The notes under the pieces: generated by a model
Databases searched by the model: none
Told to the model about the DNA's origin: nothing
What the model saw: the letters and a program-made list of their open reading frames with translations, nothing else
Part shown: positions 8,813-18,354 of the stretch, piece after piece
How positions within the stretch are numbered: position 1 is the stretch's first letter
How the letters are laid out: every line of letters begins with the position of its first letter
Origin: Vibrio hyugaensis
GTDB taxonomy: Bacteria > Pseudomonadota > Gammaproteobacteria > Enterobacterales > Vibrionaceae
Assembly: GCF_002906655.1 (NCBI RefSeq)
Contig: NZ_CP025794.1
Location: 1-64,000 of the forward strand
DNA: 64,000 nucleotides
Reading direction: 5' to 3'
Position numbers and translations under genes: made by a program

Positions 8813-10696
8813 ATGAAATTATCATTAAAACAAAAGCTAATTGGCTCAAGCCTCTCTGCTGTTGTAGTGATGGCAACAGCATTAACTTGGCTGTCGGCTG
8901 GTCAATTGTTTGATCAGACGCGTTCAGGTGTCTATTCACGAGCACAAAGTCTAAGCAACGCAGCATCAGAAGGTATTTCTGACTGGGTTGCGATTCGCAA
9001 AGATATAGCGACGGCTTTCAACGATTACTCAACTGAGCAAGACGTTGTGCCTTTCTTACAACAAGCACGCAAAGCGGGGGGCTTTGACGATATCTTCCTA
9101 GGTACTCCGGAAGGTGGCATGTACCGTTCTCATCCAGAACGTAACCGTGCAGATTATGATCCTCGAACTCGCCCTTGGTACACGGAGGCGAAATCTGCCG
9201 GTAAGCAGATCATCACAGAAGCTTACCAAGATGCGATCACTAACGCGCTACTGGTCACCATTGCAGAACCTGTAATGAAAAACGGTAAGTTCATTGGTGT
9301 CGTGGGGGCTGATGTTCTGATTGACCAGTTGATCAACGACGTTATCAGCCTTGATGCGGGTGAAAATGCGCATGCAATGCTGATCGATATGAGCGATGGT
9401 ACTTTCCTTGCGCACCCAAACAAGAGCTTAACGCTTAAACCAATCACCGACCTTTCTAACGAGTTTTCAAAGGATTCGATTGAACGTGCCGCAAATACAG
9501 GTTCGATTGAGACAACAACGATCAAAGGTCAAGAGAAGCTTTACTACTTCAGCAAAGTGCCAGGTACAAACTGGATGTTCGCGATTGAAATGGATCGTGC
9601 AACTGAAGAGGCGAGCCACGCGCAATTACTACGCGAAATGCTAATTACTGCTGTTCTCATCACCATCGTAGTGATTGCAGCGGTGTCTTGGTTAGTCGGC
9701 TTCTTGTTCCGCGATCTTGGCCGTGTATCGCAGGCGCTTGAAGAGATTGCTTCTGGTGAAGGTGACTTAACACAACGTCTTGAACCACGTAGCGATGATG
9801 AAGTCGGTAAACTTGCCGAAAACTTTAACCGCTTTGTGGGCAACATGCATACTATGGTGACTAAGCTTAGCCACGTTTCTGCATCGTTGTCAGAGCAAGC
9901 TCGTACGACCGCTCAACAGGCTGAGGAGCGTAGCCAACGTATTTCTTACCAGCAAGACGAAATCAACATGGTTGCGACTGCGGTAAATGAAATGGCTGCG
10001 GCGACACAAGAGATTGCAGGCAATGCTGACAATACTGCATCAAGCTCGGAAGAAGCGGTACAAGCGTGTGTTCATGGTTCAGGTCAAGTGACTCAAACTC
10101 AAGGCTCTATCCAGAACCTTGCACAAGAAGTCCAAGTGGCAACGAACGTGATTCAAGAGCTTGAGGCGCACGGTAACGCAATCAATACGATTCTTTCCAC
10201 TATCCAAGGTATTGCAGAGCAAACCAACTTACTTGCGTTGAACGCTGCGATTGAAGCGGCGCGCGCGGGTGAGCAAGGTCGTGGTTTTGCGGTGGTTGCT
10301 GATGAGGTTCGTGTTCTGAGTCAACGTACTCACGCGTCTACTCAAGAGATTCAAGAAACGATTGAGATGTTGCAAGGTACGACAGCAAAAGCTGTAGGTA
10401 TTATGGATGACAGTCGTCGTCTTGCTGACACCAGCGTGGATGATGCGAACTCAGCAGCGGTGAGTCTCACTCAGATTCACACTGCAGTAGAACGCATTAG
10501 CGACATGGCAACACAAATTGCGTCTGCTGCTGAAGAGCAAGCGTCCGTAACAACAGAAATTACGCGCAACACAGAAGGCATCCGCGATGTCTCTAACGAG
10601 CTGTCTGTTGAAGCGCATCAGGCCGCAGAGCAAGCTGCGCACCTATCTGAGCTTTCTCATGAGCTAGAACAAGAGATCAATCGCTTTAAACTGTAA
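8813..10696 (+). CDS. Methyl-accepting chemotaxis protein with dCache ligand domain
   Basis: 627 aa chemoreceptor. TM1 at about 10-30, then a periplasmic dCache_1 domain ([17 protein letters not shown] and [11 protein letters not shown] are typical, often amino-acid or small-acid binding), TM2 at about 278-302, HAMP ([20 protein letters not shown]) and a long signalling coil with the conserved tip containing [20 protein letters not shown]. The ATG is 228 nt after the BCCT stop and past a terminator, so it is a separate transcription unit. The ligand is unknown. Confidence 0.93.
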   Translation: MKLSLKQKLIGSSLSAVVVMATALTWLSAGQLFDQTRSGVYSRAQSLSNAASEGISDWVAIRKDIATAFNDYSTEQDVVPFLQQARKAGGFDDIFLGTPEGGMYRSHPERNRADYDPRTRPWYTEAKSAGKQIITEAYQDAITNALLVTIAEPVMKNGKFIGVVGADVLIDQLINDVISLDAGENAHAMLIDMSDGTFLAHPNKSLTLKPITDLSNEFSKDSIERAANTGSIETTTIKGQEKLYYFSKVPGTNWMFAIEMDRATEEASHAQLLREMLITAVLITIVVIAAVSWLVGFLFRDLGRVSQALEEIASGEGDLTQRLEPRSDDEVGKLAENFNRFVGNMHTMVTKLSHVSASLSEQARTTAQQAEERSQRISYQQDEINMVATAVNEMAAATQEIAGNADNTASSSEEAVQACVHGSGQVTQTQGSIQNLAQEVQVATNVIQELEAHGNAINTILSTIQGIAEQTNLLALNAAIEAARAGEQGRGFAVVADEVRVLSQRTHASTQEIQETIEMLQGTTAKAVGIMDDSRRLADTSVDDANSAAVSLTQIHTAVERISDMATQIASAAEEQASVTTEITRNTEGIRDVSNELSVEAHQAAEQAAHLSELSHELEQEINRFKL

Positions 10697-10710
10697 GTGA
10701 TTTGAGCATT

Positions 10711-10740
10711 AAAAAGGAGCCGATTGGCTCCTTTTTGTTT
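10711..10740 (+). terminator. Terminator after chemoreceptor gene
   Basis: Stem AAAAAGGAGCC (10711-10721) with GGCTCCTTTTT (10726-10736), loop GATT. It can serve both strands, covering the converging exonuclease gene. Confidence 0.88.
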
Positions 10741-10772
10741 ATCAGCAGAAAGTATTCTCGATTCGCTATGGC

Positions 10773-11492
10773 CTACAGCCAAAGACTACTGATAGGTTGC
10801 TCTTCGCTGTAGTGATGGGCAATTTGGGCTTGAAGTAGTTCTGCTGTGGCAATTGCATCCGTTAACGCATGATGAGGTGTATAATCCGGCAGACCATAAC
10901 GGCGACGAGATTGAGCTAAGCGCAATGACTTCGGCTTATTCCCTTTTAACTTGTTCCAAAGGCCGCCAGAGAGGCGCTGTTGAATGTCCTCTTCAATTTG
11001 CAGCGTATCCAATACTGGGAACTCGATGCCTTCTTTAATGCGCGCTCGCAGCGCTTGGTCGAGGAATTCACGTTCAATACGACGATAGTGAACTACAACA
11101 ATTTTGCCAGCTAAGCTTTCCAATAATGGTCCTAGGATCTCTCCTAGGTCGGGTGCGTCTATCAGCTCACTGTGTGTAATACCGTGAATGATTACTGATT
11201 CTTCATCGAGCTTTTCTTGCGGTCTTACTTTCCAGTGCTTTGCTTGGCGAAGGAAAATACGATTAAGATTAAACGGCACCAAACCAATGGTGATAATGCC
11301 GTTCTTTTGCGGATTTAACCCAGTAGTCTCAAAGTCCAAGGCGACAAACTCTACCTCAGATAATGGTGTTTCTGGCGCAGGCAGTGCGGTGCTGTAGAAA
11401 GCGACCAGACGTTCATCTTTCGCGCTCTCTAATTTGCTTTGAAACTTGGTTGGCCATTGGACAAAAGGTTTTTGAAACAGCTTCTTTATCAT
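10773..11492 (-). CDS. DnaQ-like 3'-5' exonuclease
   Basis: 239 aa from the ATG at 11492; an in-frame GTG at 11504 overlaps the upstream stop. DEDDh-type exonuclease fold: first motif FVALDFETTGL (DxE), and C-terminal HHALTDAIATAELL (HxxxxD), as in DNA polymerase III epsilon subunits. It is much like the Vibrio 3'-5' exonucleases paired with CBS/DUF294 proteins. It immediately follows that gene and is probably co-transcribed, suggesting nucleotide-signal-linked nucleic acid processing (inference). Confidence 0.88.
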   Translation of the reverse strand: MIKKLFQKPFVQWPTKFQSKLESAKDERLVAFYSTALPAPETPLSEVEFVALDFETTGLNPQKNGIITIGLVPFNLNRIFLRQAKHWKVRPQEKLDEESVIIHGITHSELIDAPDLGEILGPLLESLAGKIVVVHYRRIEREFLDQALRARIKEGIEFPVLDTLQIEEDIQQRLSGGLWNKLKGNKPKSLRLAQSRRRYGLPDYTPHHALTDAIATAELLQAQIAHHYSEEQPISSLWL

Positions 11493-11500
11493 TCCGTGTC

Positions 11501-13390
11501 TCACTTAAACTTATTGCTTGCCTGATAGCGGAACTTGAGGAAGTTCTGACCATTGCTCAAGATTTGGAAAGCATCCTTAAGATTACGTCGTTCAAAGTCC
11601 GATAAGTTCTCTGGCTCGATGTTGTTATCCGGCTCAATACCGAGCTCAACGTCGATGGCTTGGTGACGGATGCGGACCATAGAGATAAACTCCATTGCAT
11701 CCTTCAAATCTTGTGCACGGCCTTTTGGTAAGATGCCCGCGTCAATGATGTCATCCAATCGCTCAAAAGAGTTTTGAGCACGAGAGCCAACCGCCAAAGA
11801 ATGAACACGAATCAAATCAACCAATGGTGCGGTGCCACGACGTTTTAAGTTGATCGAGTTTTTGTGTTGGCCATCTTTTTCCATCACGAAGTCTTTGAAG
11901 AATCCAAGTGGAGGCGTTCGATTCAAGGCGTTGCGAGCCAAGCAAGCGAGGAAGCGGTTGTTCTTACGCGCGCGACGAACGATAAAGCTGGTCAGTTGTT
12001 CAGCCCATTTCAAGCGGCCATAAACACCATCTAAGTCAAAGAAAATGGACGCATTCAGCAGCGCTTTCGGGTTGGGATCATCAATCCAGTCAGCAAAGCA
12101 CTCTTCCCATTGCGAGCGAGTCATGCGCCATTCTGGATTGGTCGCCATGATATCGCCAGTACAATATTTGTAACCACAAACGTTCAAACCGTCACTGACA
12201 TATTGCGCTAGCGCTTCAAAGTACTTGCCGTGCTTGTCTTCTTTGTAGGTGTCATCAAGAATGATGGCGTTGTCTTGGTCTGTGACCAGTAACTGTTCAT
12301 CACGACCCATTGAACCCAGCGCGAGGAAACAATACGGAACAGGCGGTGGGCCTAACTCTTCTTCTGCCATCTCAAGCAAGCGCTGTTTGAAGCTACGCCC
12401 GATCACTGACATCGCACTGCCAACCATGTGAGAGTTTGCGTCTTCGTTCACTAAACGCACAAAGCTGCTTTTTACTTCTTCTGCGACGATCGCCAAGTCT
12501 TCGATGGTTTGTTGTTGGAAGATACTGCTCACCAGTAGTAGAGAGTTCTGAGACTCATAACGAACGATATCCGTTGCCTCGATAATGCCGATCGGCATTT
12601 GGTCTTTTACTACAGGTAAGTGGTGTACGTTGTAGCGCAGCATGGTCAACATGGCTTCGTACACGTAAGCGTTGTGATCAAGAGAGATTACTTCAGTTGT
12701 CATCACTGTCGAAACGTCATCTTGAGGAGGTAAGCCTTCGGCCAAGACGCGGGTACACAAATCGCGGTCGGTAATAATGCCAACAACAGGCGACTGCGGA
12801 TCATCCTCGTCAAGAACAAATTCAGGGTCGACAATCAACAACGAAGACACATTATCTTGCGCCATGAGTTGCGCGGCTTCTTGAATGGTTTGGCCGCGCT
12901 CAATGGTAGGCGCATCGCGTGTTAGCAATGTTTTTACTTTGGATGTCGTCAGGTCATTCGCATCGTTATTTTCTGAGACAGCTTGGCGGAGTCGAGCACT
13001 GTTTTCAACTTCGACAAAGTCGGCAAACGAATCAAAGTTATCGTAAAGCTCTTGGAAAATGTCTTGTGGTATGCAGTAGAGCAGGGAATCTTCGATCGCT
13101 TTTACTGGAAAGCGAACTTTATTGTTGGTCAGAAGGCCCATTTGACCGAAAAGATCACCTTCATCAAGGCGGTTATAGAGCTCACCTTTACGTCGATAGA
13201 CTTCGACGACGCCACTTCTTACCATGTATAGGTCGTCAATTTGGTCACCTAAGTGGATGATAGGTGTGTCTTGGCGGTAGTAAGAGATCTCGATGTTCTC
13301 TGTCACTTTGATGAGCGTTTCTTCCGGAAGCTCGTTAAATGGGGGATACTTGGCGAGAAAGTTATATATCTCGAGAAGTTCTGCTTCCAT
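11501..13390 (-). CDS. cNMP-binding/CBS/DUF294 putative nucleotidyltransferase
   Basis: 629 aa, cytoplasmic. Domains in order: a cyclic-nucleotide-binding-like fold (about 15-130, with GDLFGQMGLL), a CBS pair (about 155-285, with VVGIITDRDLCTRVLAEG and PIGIIEATDIVRYE), a DUF294 nucleotidyltransferase with the GSMGRDEQLLVTDQDNA signature (G-S then D-x-D), and the DUF294 C-terminal substrate-binding domain. The family is thought to sense nucleotides or second messengers, but the transferred group is unknown. It overlaps or abuts the exonuclease gene. Confidence 0.9.
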   Translation of the reverse strand: MEAELLEIYNFLAKYPPFNELPEETLIKVTENIEISYYRQDTPIIHLGDQIDDLYMVRSGVVEVYRRKGELYNRLDEGDLFGQMGLLTNNKVRFPVKAIEDSLLYCIPQDIFQELYDNFDSFADFVEVENSARLRQAVSENNDANDLTTSKVKTLLTRDAPTIERGQTIQEAAQLMAQDNVSSLLIVDPEFVLDEDDPQSPVVGIITDRDLCTRVLAEGLPPQDDVSTVMTTEVISLDHNAYVYEAMLTMLRYNVHHLPVVKDQMPIGIIEATDIVRYESQNSLLLVSSIFQQQTIEDLAIVAEEVKSSFVRLVNEDANSHMVGSAMSVIGRSFKQRLLEMAEEELGPPPVPYCFLALGSMGRDEQLLVTDQDNAIILDDTYKEDKHGKYFEALAQYVSDGLNVCGYKYCTGDIMATNPEWRMTRSQWEECFADWIDDPNPKALLNASIFFDLDGVYGRLKWAEQLTSFIVRRARKNNRFLACLARNALNRTPPLGFFKDFVMEKDGQHKNSINLKRRGTAPLVDLIRVHSLAVGSRAQNSFERLDDIIDAGILPKGRAQDLKDAMEFISMVRIRHQAIDVELGIEPDNNIEPENLSDFERRNLKDAFQILSNGQNFLKFRYQASNKFK

Positions 13391-13618
13391 TAAGGTGCCT
13401 TTTGGTTTGCAAGTGATAGAGTAATCTTAACTTAGTTTTAAAACAGAATCTTATCGGATCACTGTTTTTCGTGCGCAATGATAAGATTCAGACAAGTCGC
13501 ACGGCAAATCCTCATCAATTCGGCTACGCTGTCATCAAGATGCCGAATTAAATCAATAGACTGTAGTCGAACTAGAGAGCATAAGTACTTTTGGATGACA
13601 CTCATGGAAGGAAGTAAA

Positions 13619-14260
13619 ATGGTAAGATTGTTATTAGCTACACCTCTTGTAGCATTACCAATAATGAGCGTTGCCTCAGAGGCAGAACAAGCCGAAAAAT
13701 TTGGTTACGAGCACATAAACCTCGACCTCGGCGCGGGTACAACCAACGAAGAATGGTTAGATAACTCGAATGCCACTACGGTAGGGCTAGGTGGTAATTA
13801 CCTGTTGACCGACAACTGGTTATTCAATGTGGACTATTCCGCGCAGTTCTTCCACCCAGACGACTTCACTTTGCGTATTGACCGTTTAATGTTTGGTGGG
13901 GGCTACCGTTACGGTATTAATGAACAACTGGATGTTTATGGTATTTATGGCCTTGGCGCTATTAAATCCAAAGCTACCGACGATAAGACGGACAGAACGC
14001 TTTCTTCGGAGAGTGAGTTTATTCAAGGCTTGACCATTGGGGCCAACTACCTGTTCAGTGAAAAATTGATGGGGACTGCGGAGGTGCATTTGAACCGCAG
14101 TGATGTCGTTGACGAGAACAATTACAAGATTGGTTTCAATTACCAATGGCATGATGTGATTGGTACCGGGCTTTACTACCAGTTCCGTGATACGGATTAC
14201 CAAGGCCAGAGTTCCGATCATATTAACGAAGTGGGCATTAGCTTTAAGTTTGTTTACTAA
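13619..14260 (+). CDS. Outer-membrane beta-barrel protein
   Basis: 213 aa from the ATG at 13619, which has GGAAGG about 8 bases upstream; longer in-frame extensions lack a signal peptide at the very start. A signal peptide (VRLLLATPLVALPIMSVAS) precedes repeated amphipathic strands with Gly/Tyr/Asn-rich turns (NYLLTDNWLFNVDYSAQF, GGGYRYGINEQLDVYGIYG). The protein ends in an aromatic (FKFVY), as outer-membrane barrels do. An eight-stranded porin-like fold is likely; the role is unknown. Confidence 0.85.
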   Translation: MVRLLLATPLVALPIMSVASEAEQAEKFGYEHINLDLGAGTTNEEWLDNSNATTVGLGGNYLLTDNWLFNVDYSAQFFHPDDFTLRIDRLMFGGGYRYGINEQLDVYGIYGLGAIKSKATDDKTDRTLSSESEFIQGLTIGANYLFSEKLMGTAEVHLNRSDVVDENNYKIGFNYQWHDVIGTGLYYQFRDTDYQGQSSDHINEVGISFKFVY

Positions 14261-14322
14261 TTCCGATGGCCCAATCACACCATTGGCTGGTTGGCGTTGC
14301 TTGAAATAAAGCTAGAGAAACT

Positions 14323-14350
14323 AAAAAGGTCAGCATGTGCTGACCTGTTC
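14323..14350. terminator. Bidirectional terminator between barrel and aminotransferase genes
   Basis: AGGTCAGC (14327-14334) pairs with GCTGACCT (14339-14346), flanked by A-rich and T-rich sides. It serves two converging genes. Confidence 0.8.
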
Positions 14351-14381
14351 TTATTTGGATGCTCTATTGGCAAAAACGATA

Positions 14382-15572
14382 TTATAGAACCGCTGCAATA
14401 CCTTTACATAGAGGCCCCATGTTTGATTTCGTCATGCCCGCTACGCTGATGCGGCCAGAGCCAACAATGTAGATTGCAAATTCTTCTTTCAGTCGGTTCA
14501 CCTGTTCTTTAGATAGACCAGAGAATGAGAACATGCCGTTTTGACGTTCGATAAAGCTAAAGTCTGCATCCACACCTTCTGCTTTCAGTGTTGCTACAAA
14601 CAGCTCACGCATCTCTTGGATACGATCACGCATTTCTGCTACTTCTGCTTCCCATTCTGCACGTAACTCAGCATCGCCAAGAATGTGAGTAACAACAGCA
14701 CTGCCGTGCGCTGGCGGGTTAGAGTAGATAGAGCGGATGATCGCTTTGACTTGTGAGAATGCCGTTGTTGCCACTTCTTCTGATTCTGCAACAAGCGTGA
14801 ACGCACCAACGCGCTCATTGTATAGACCGAAGTTTTTAGAGAATGAGCTAGCAACAAGGATTTCTTTATTGTACTTAGCAAAAGTACGTAGGCCAGCTGC
14901 ATCTTCTTCTACACCCTTAGCAAAGCCTTGGTATGCAAAGTCGAACAGAGGAAGCAGTTTCTTCTCAGCCACTAGTTTAGCCAGAGTTTCCCACTCTTCA
15001 GCCGTTGGGTCGATACCAGTCGGGTTATGGCAGCAACCGTGCAGTAGAACAACGTCGCCTTCTGATGCTGATTGTAGGTCAGTCACCATTGCATCAAAGT
15101 CTTTGTCTTTTGATTCTGCGTTGTAGTAGCTGTATTGAGCTGTCTCGATACCCGCCGCAGTGAATACGCCGTTGTGGTTAGCCCAAGTTGGGTTACTGAT
15201 CCAGACTTTAACGTCGCCAAGCTGACGTTTAATAAATTCACCAGCAACACGAAGAGCACCAGTACCACCAGGTGCTTGAGCCGTTTTAGCGCGCTTGCTT
15301 GCAACGATTTCTGCGTCTGCACCAAATAGCAGTTTTTGTACTGCCAAGCCGTATTCTGCTGTACCTTCGATTGTTAGGTAAGATTTGGTTTTTTCAGTTT
15401 CAATCAGTGCTGCTTCGGCTTTCTTTACGGTAGCGAGAACAGGGGTTTCACCTTGTTCGTTCTTGTAAATACCAACGCCTAGGTTGATTTTTTCAGCGCG
15501 AGTATCTTTTTTAAACTCTTCAGTAAGTCCAAGAATAGGGTCGGCCGGAGCGGCAACTACTTTTTCAAACAT
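14382..15572 (-). CDS. Aspartate/aromatic aminotransferase (class I, PLP)
   Basis: 396 aa from the ATG at 15572 ([20 protein letters not shown]), matching the normal start of AspC/TyrB proteins; an 18-residue upstream extension is not typical. Family motifs: [43 protein letters not shown], and the PLP lysine in [16 protein letters not shown]. It interconverts aspartate or aromatic amino acids and 2-oxoglutarate. Vibrio annotations vary between aspC and tyrB, so I give no symbol. Upstream are about 140 bp of AT-rich DNA and a terminator. Confidence 0.95.
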   Translation of the reverse strand: MFEKVVAAPADPILGLTEEFKKDTRAEKINLGVGIYKNEQGETPVLATVKKAEAALIETEKTKSYLTIEGTAEYGLAVQKLLFGADAEIVASKRAKTAQAPGGTGALRVAGEFIKRQLGDVKVWISNPTWANHNGVFTAAGIETAQYSYYNAESKDKDFDAMVTDLQSASEGDVVLLHGCCHNPTGIDPTAEEWETLAKLVAEKKLLPLFDFAYQGFAKGVEEDAAGLRTFAKYNKEILVASSFSKNFGLYNERVGAFTLVAESEEVATTAFSQVKAIIRSIYSNPPAHGSAVVTHILGDAELRAEWEAEVAEMRDRIQEMRELFVATLKAEGVDADFSFIERQNGMFSFSGLSKEQVNRLKEEFAIYIVGSGRISVAGMTKSNMGPLCKGIAAVL

Positions 15573-15712
15573 AATCTTCATCCATGTTAATCGAAGGGGT
15601 CTGCTGACATTTATACCTTTCAGCAATATTCGTTACAACAGTTAGTGAAGAGAAAACTTAAAAAAGTTTTGATTTGAAACAGAATTCTAACATAAGCAAA
15701 GATTTTGCCATG

Positions 15713-15745
15713 AAAACCCCTCTTAACTGGAGTGTTAAGAGGGGG
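15713..15745 (-). terminator. Terminator of HD-GYP gene
   Basis: Reading minus, CCCCTCTTAAC/GTTAAGAGGGG arms (about 15717-15744) enclose TGGAGT and are followed by TTTTC. Confidence 0.85.
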
Positions 15746-15753
15746 ATAATTGG

Positions 15754-17220
15754 CTAGGCGGCGATATTTTGTGCATCTTGATATTGATGCGCGATGCGTT
15801 GAAATTGCGCCTCTACGGCAAGAAAGGCATCGACAACTTGTGGATCAAAATGTTTGCCGTTTCCTTCTAAGATGATGGATTTTGCCTTGTCGTGACTGAA
15901 TGCTGGTTTGTAAACGCGTTTTGAAATAAGTGCATCATAAACATCCGCGAGAGCCATCAGTCGACCTGACAGCGGAATGTCTTCACCAGAAAGTTGATTC
16001 GGATAACCACTCCCATCCCACTTTTCATGGTGTGTCAGCGCGATCTCTTTCGCAACTCGCAAAAATGAACTACTTCCTAGCTGTTTTTCTGCAATTGATA
16101 ATGCTTGGGCTCCAATTTCGGCGTGGCCTTTCATTATTTCAAATTCTTCATCGGTGAGCTTGCCCGGTTTGAGTAACACGCTATCAGGCACGCCGACCTT
16201 ACCCACATCATGAAGTGGGGCCGATTTGTATAGGAGCTCTATGTAGTTTGGTGTGAGTAGCAAGCGGTATTGGTCAAGCTGACTCAAGTACTCGGCTAAT
16301 ACTTTGACGTATTCTTGAGTTCGCATGATATGAGCACCGGTTTCGTTATCACGAGACTCTGCCAGCGCGGACAAACTGACGATGGCGACATCTCGCGTCG
16401 TTTTAATTTCATCTTGTGATACTTGCAGGCTGTCAAGCATTTGGTTGGTCAAGCAAGCCATTGAGCCCAATTCATCATGTTGAAACACAGGTAGGCGATG
16501 GGCAATTTTCCCTTGAGTGACTTCAAGCAACGCATGTTCTTGGCTAAACAGGATCTTTTGCATCAATCGAGTCCATAACACCATGATGGCAACAACATAA
16601 CCACCGATAACCAATGCGATGTAAACCAGCTCTTTAATGAAGCTGATTTTGCCTAGACCGTTGCTGATTTGCTCTGGGTTTTGCTCAAGCCAATAAATGT
16701 CTTTTACGGCGACCATGGTTAGGATAGTCGTTAAAGTGATCAGCAGTGCGATCATCATACTGATCATTTGTTTCACCATGGATTGCCTTTGGCCTGACAA
16801 CTCAAAGTCGAAACGTTGTTGCTTGCGCAAGCTATCAAACTGCGACAGCTTACTTTGCAATTGCAAAATGAACCCGGTCAGAAAGCCAAACAATGCCATA
16901 CCAAACAGCACCTTAATATTGCTGTCTAGAGTGAAATCGTATTGTAGGTTGTAATACGCAGCAAAAGGAATACTAACGGCTGTAAATAAAAGCGTATCGA
17001 GTTTTGCGTGTTGGTTTCGCGCAATCAAAGGGTGAGTGGATAAGATAAAGTGGCGAACAACGAAGATAAAAGAAAACACGACGGCACAATGCGAAATTAC
17101 CTCATACACATTAAGAGTACTAAGCATCGGACAAACTCGCCCGCCGTAAGTACCAAAGAAAAATGCAGCTGCTAAATAAAGTTGAAACGTAAGTGGTGCG
17201 TTATAGTTTGTTTTCACCAT
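15754..17220 (-). CDS. Membrane HD-GYP cyclic-di-GMP phosphodiesterase
   Basis: 488 aa from the ATG at 17220 (MVKTNYNAPL); an ATG at 17241 is also in frame. The N-terminal part has several hydrophobic segments (about 10-130 and 150-215), then a HAMP-like linker (ARLMQ to DELGSMACLTNQMLDSL). The C-terminal HD-GYP domain is complete: HDVGKVGVPDSVLLKPGKL, LTHHEKWDGSGYPNQLSG, ADVYDALISKRVYKPA. It hydrolyses c-di-GMP, lowering it to favour motility. It resembles VC1295 of V. cholerae by synteny and domains (memory). No GGDEF is present. Confidence 0.92.
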   Translation of the reverse strand: MVKTNYNAPLTFQLYLAAAFFFGTYGGRVCPMLSTLNVYEVISHCAVVFSFIFVVRHFILSTHPLIARNQHAKLDTLLFTAVSIPFAAYYNLQYDFTLDSNIKVLFGMALFGFLTGFILQLQSKLSQFDSLRKQQRFDFELSGQRQSMVKQMISMMIALLITLTTILTMVAVKDIYWLEQNPEQISNGLGKISFIKELVYIALVIGGYVVAIMVLWTRLMQKILFSQEHALLEVTQGKIAHRLPVFQHDELGSMACLTNQMLDSLQVSQDEIKTTRDVAIVSLSALAESRDNETGAHIMRTQEYVKVLAEYLSQLDQYRLLLTPNYIELLYKSAPLHDVGKVGVPDSVLLKPGKLTDEEFEIMKGHAEIGAQALSIAEKQLGSSSFLRVAKEIALTHHEKWDGSGYPNQLSGEDIPLSGRLMALADVYDALISKRVYKPAFSHDKAKSIILEGNGKHFDPQVVDAFLAVEAQFQRIAHQYQDAQNIAA

Positions 17221-17402
17221 GATTACCCTTTCTTTGACCAATCATACATCGTGAGTGCAAAGCTTGTGTTGAGCGAGCTTGGCCTGCGTTGTTGTTATCG
17301 ACGTATTTGATTGCTCTGTCATTTGTAAAATCAAAAGCCCGAAATTCTATCGATAGATCAATATGAATGATAGAAATTTATGATGTATCAGCCTGAATTT
17401 AC

Positions 17403-17428
17403 AAAAAAGCCCCGACAATGCGGGGCTC
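17403..17428 (-). terminator. Terminator of 99-aa gene
   Basis: AGCCCCG (17409-17415) with CGGGGCT (17421-17427); reading minus, the stem is followed by TTTTTT. Confidence 0.88.
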
Positions 17429-17446
17429 TATCGGGAATCGCTAAGT

Positions 17447-17746
17447 TTACTTCTTCAGATTCATTTCTGATTCTACAGCGTTGGTTTCGATGTCTGGGTT
17501 AGAAGACAGTTTGCCTGTTGCCCAGTCATTCATGTGTTTTAGAATAGCTTTTAACGCATGTTTTTCAGTCGGCGCTTCTGATGTTTCAACTTCAATTTTT
17601 TGCTTAGGGTGAGAACCCGTTGCGTCTTCAGCCACGTGCAACCAATCTGGGTGCCAGTAATAAGGTTGACCTGATGGTGTGCTCCATGCATGAACACCGT
17701 TGGTTTCGCCTTTGTATTGGATGTCGTTTTCGTTGTACTTAGTCAT
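17447..17746 (-). CDS. Conserved small hypothetical protein (paralogue A)
   Basis: 99 aa, no signal or TM segment. Its core HAWSTPSGQPYYWHPDWLHV and following AEDATGSHPK is shared with the 77-aa protein 200 bp upstream. Both also share an acidic patch and a C-terminal helix with EKHALKAILKHMNDW. A Trp/His-rich compact domain is suggested, but I do not recognise the family. It ends in a charged extension lacking in its paralogue. GAGAGACG precedes the ATG. Confidence 0.8.
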   Translation of the reverse strand: MTKYNENDIQYKGETNGVHAWSTPSGQPYYWHPDWLHVAEDATGSHPKQKIEVETSEAPTEKHALKAILKHMNDWATGKLSSNPDIETNAVESEMNLKK

Positions 17747-17946
17747 TATTATCGTCTCTCATAGTCATGAGTTGAGGTGTACGTCACCATTACTCTATAA
17801 ATGTAACAGATGTCATCGAAAATAATGTGACAACTATCTATTAATCTTGTTGATAAATAATCGATTCCGCTGCACAGCTCTCATTCAGGTCAGTTAACGT
17901 ACTTTTTCTGATAGTAACCCTATTTAAATTAGGTACTTAGCTCGGT

Positions 17947-18177
17947 TTATTGACCATTCAAATGCTTGATGATAGCCGCTTTAGCGTGTTCTTCAGTCGC
18001 TGTTTCACCAATTGGAACGTCTAAGTCTGCTTTTGGGTGGACTCCGAGTGCATCTTCTGCAATATGTAGCCAATCTGGATGCCAATAATATGGGTTACTT
18101 CCTTCTGGGTGATCCCAGCTATGAACGCCTTGGTGTACACCTCGGTATGAGAGGTCATCCATCGTAAACATTTTCAT
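17947..18177 (-). CDS. Conserved small hypothetical protein (paralogue B)
   Basis: 76 aa from the ATG at 18177, with GGAGG about 5 bases upstream; an ATG at 18180 directly before it is equally possible. Contains VHSWDHPEGSNPYYWHPDWL then HIAEDALGVHPKADL, clearly duplicated from or to the neighbouring 99-aa gene in the same orientation. No function can be assigned. Confidence 0.8.
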   Translation of the reverse strand: MKMFTMDDLSYRGVHQGVHSWDHPEGSNPYYWHPDWLHIAEDALGVHPKADLDVPIGETATEEHAKAAIIKHLNGQ

Positions 18178-18354
18178 CATTTCCTCCCGTGTTGATTTTC
18201 ATGCCTTTGAAAGTATGGAACATAAATTCTCATTTCGTATAGCGAATTGGTATCACTAAGATTGATTAATTACGTTACGACTTTGATAGTGGTGATATCG
18301 GATTGCGGGCGTGAAGTATGCTAAGGTGCCTCGGTAGTGATGAATGAGGGAAAC

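Noticed and set aside
13886..14278. 130-codon minus-strand frame
   Set aside because: Antisense to the outer-membrane barrel gene with no family features.
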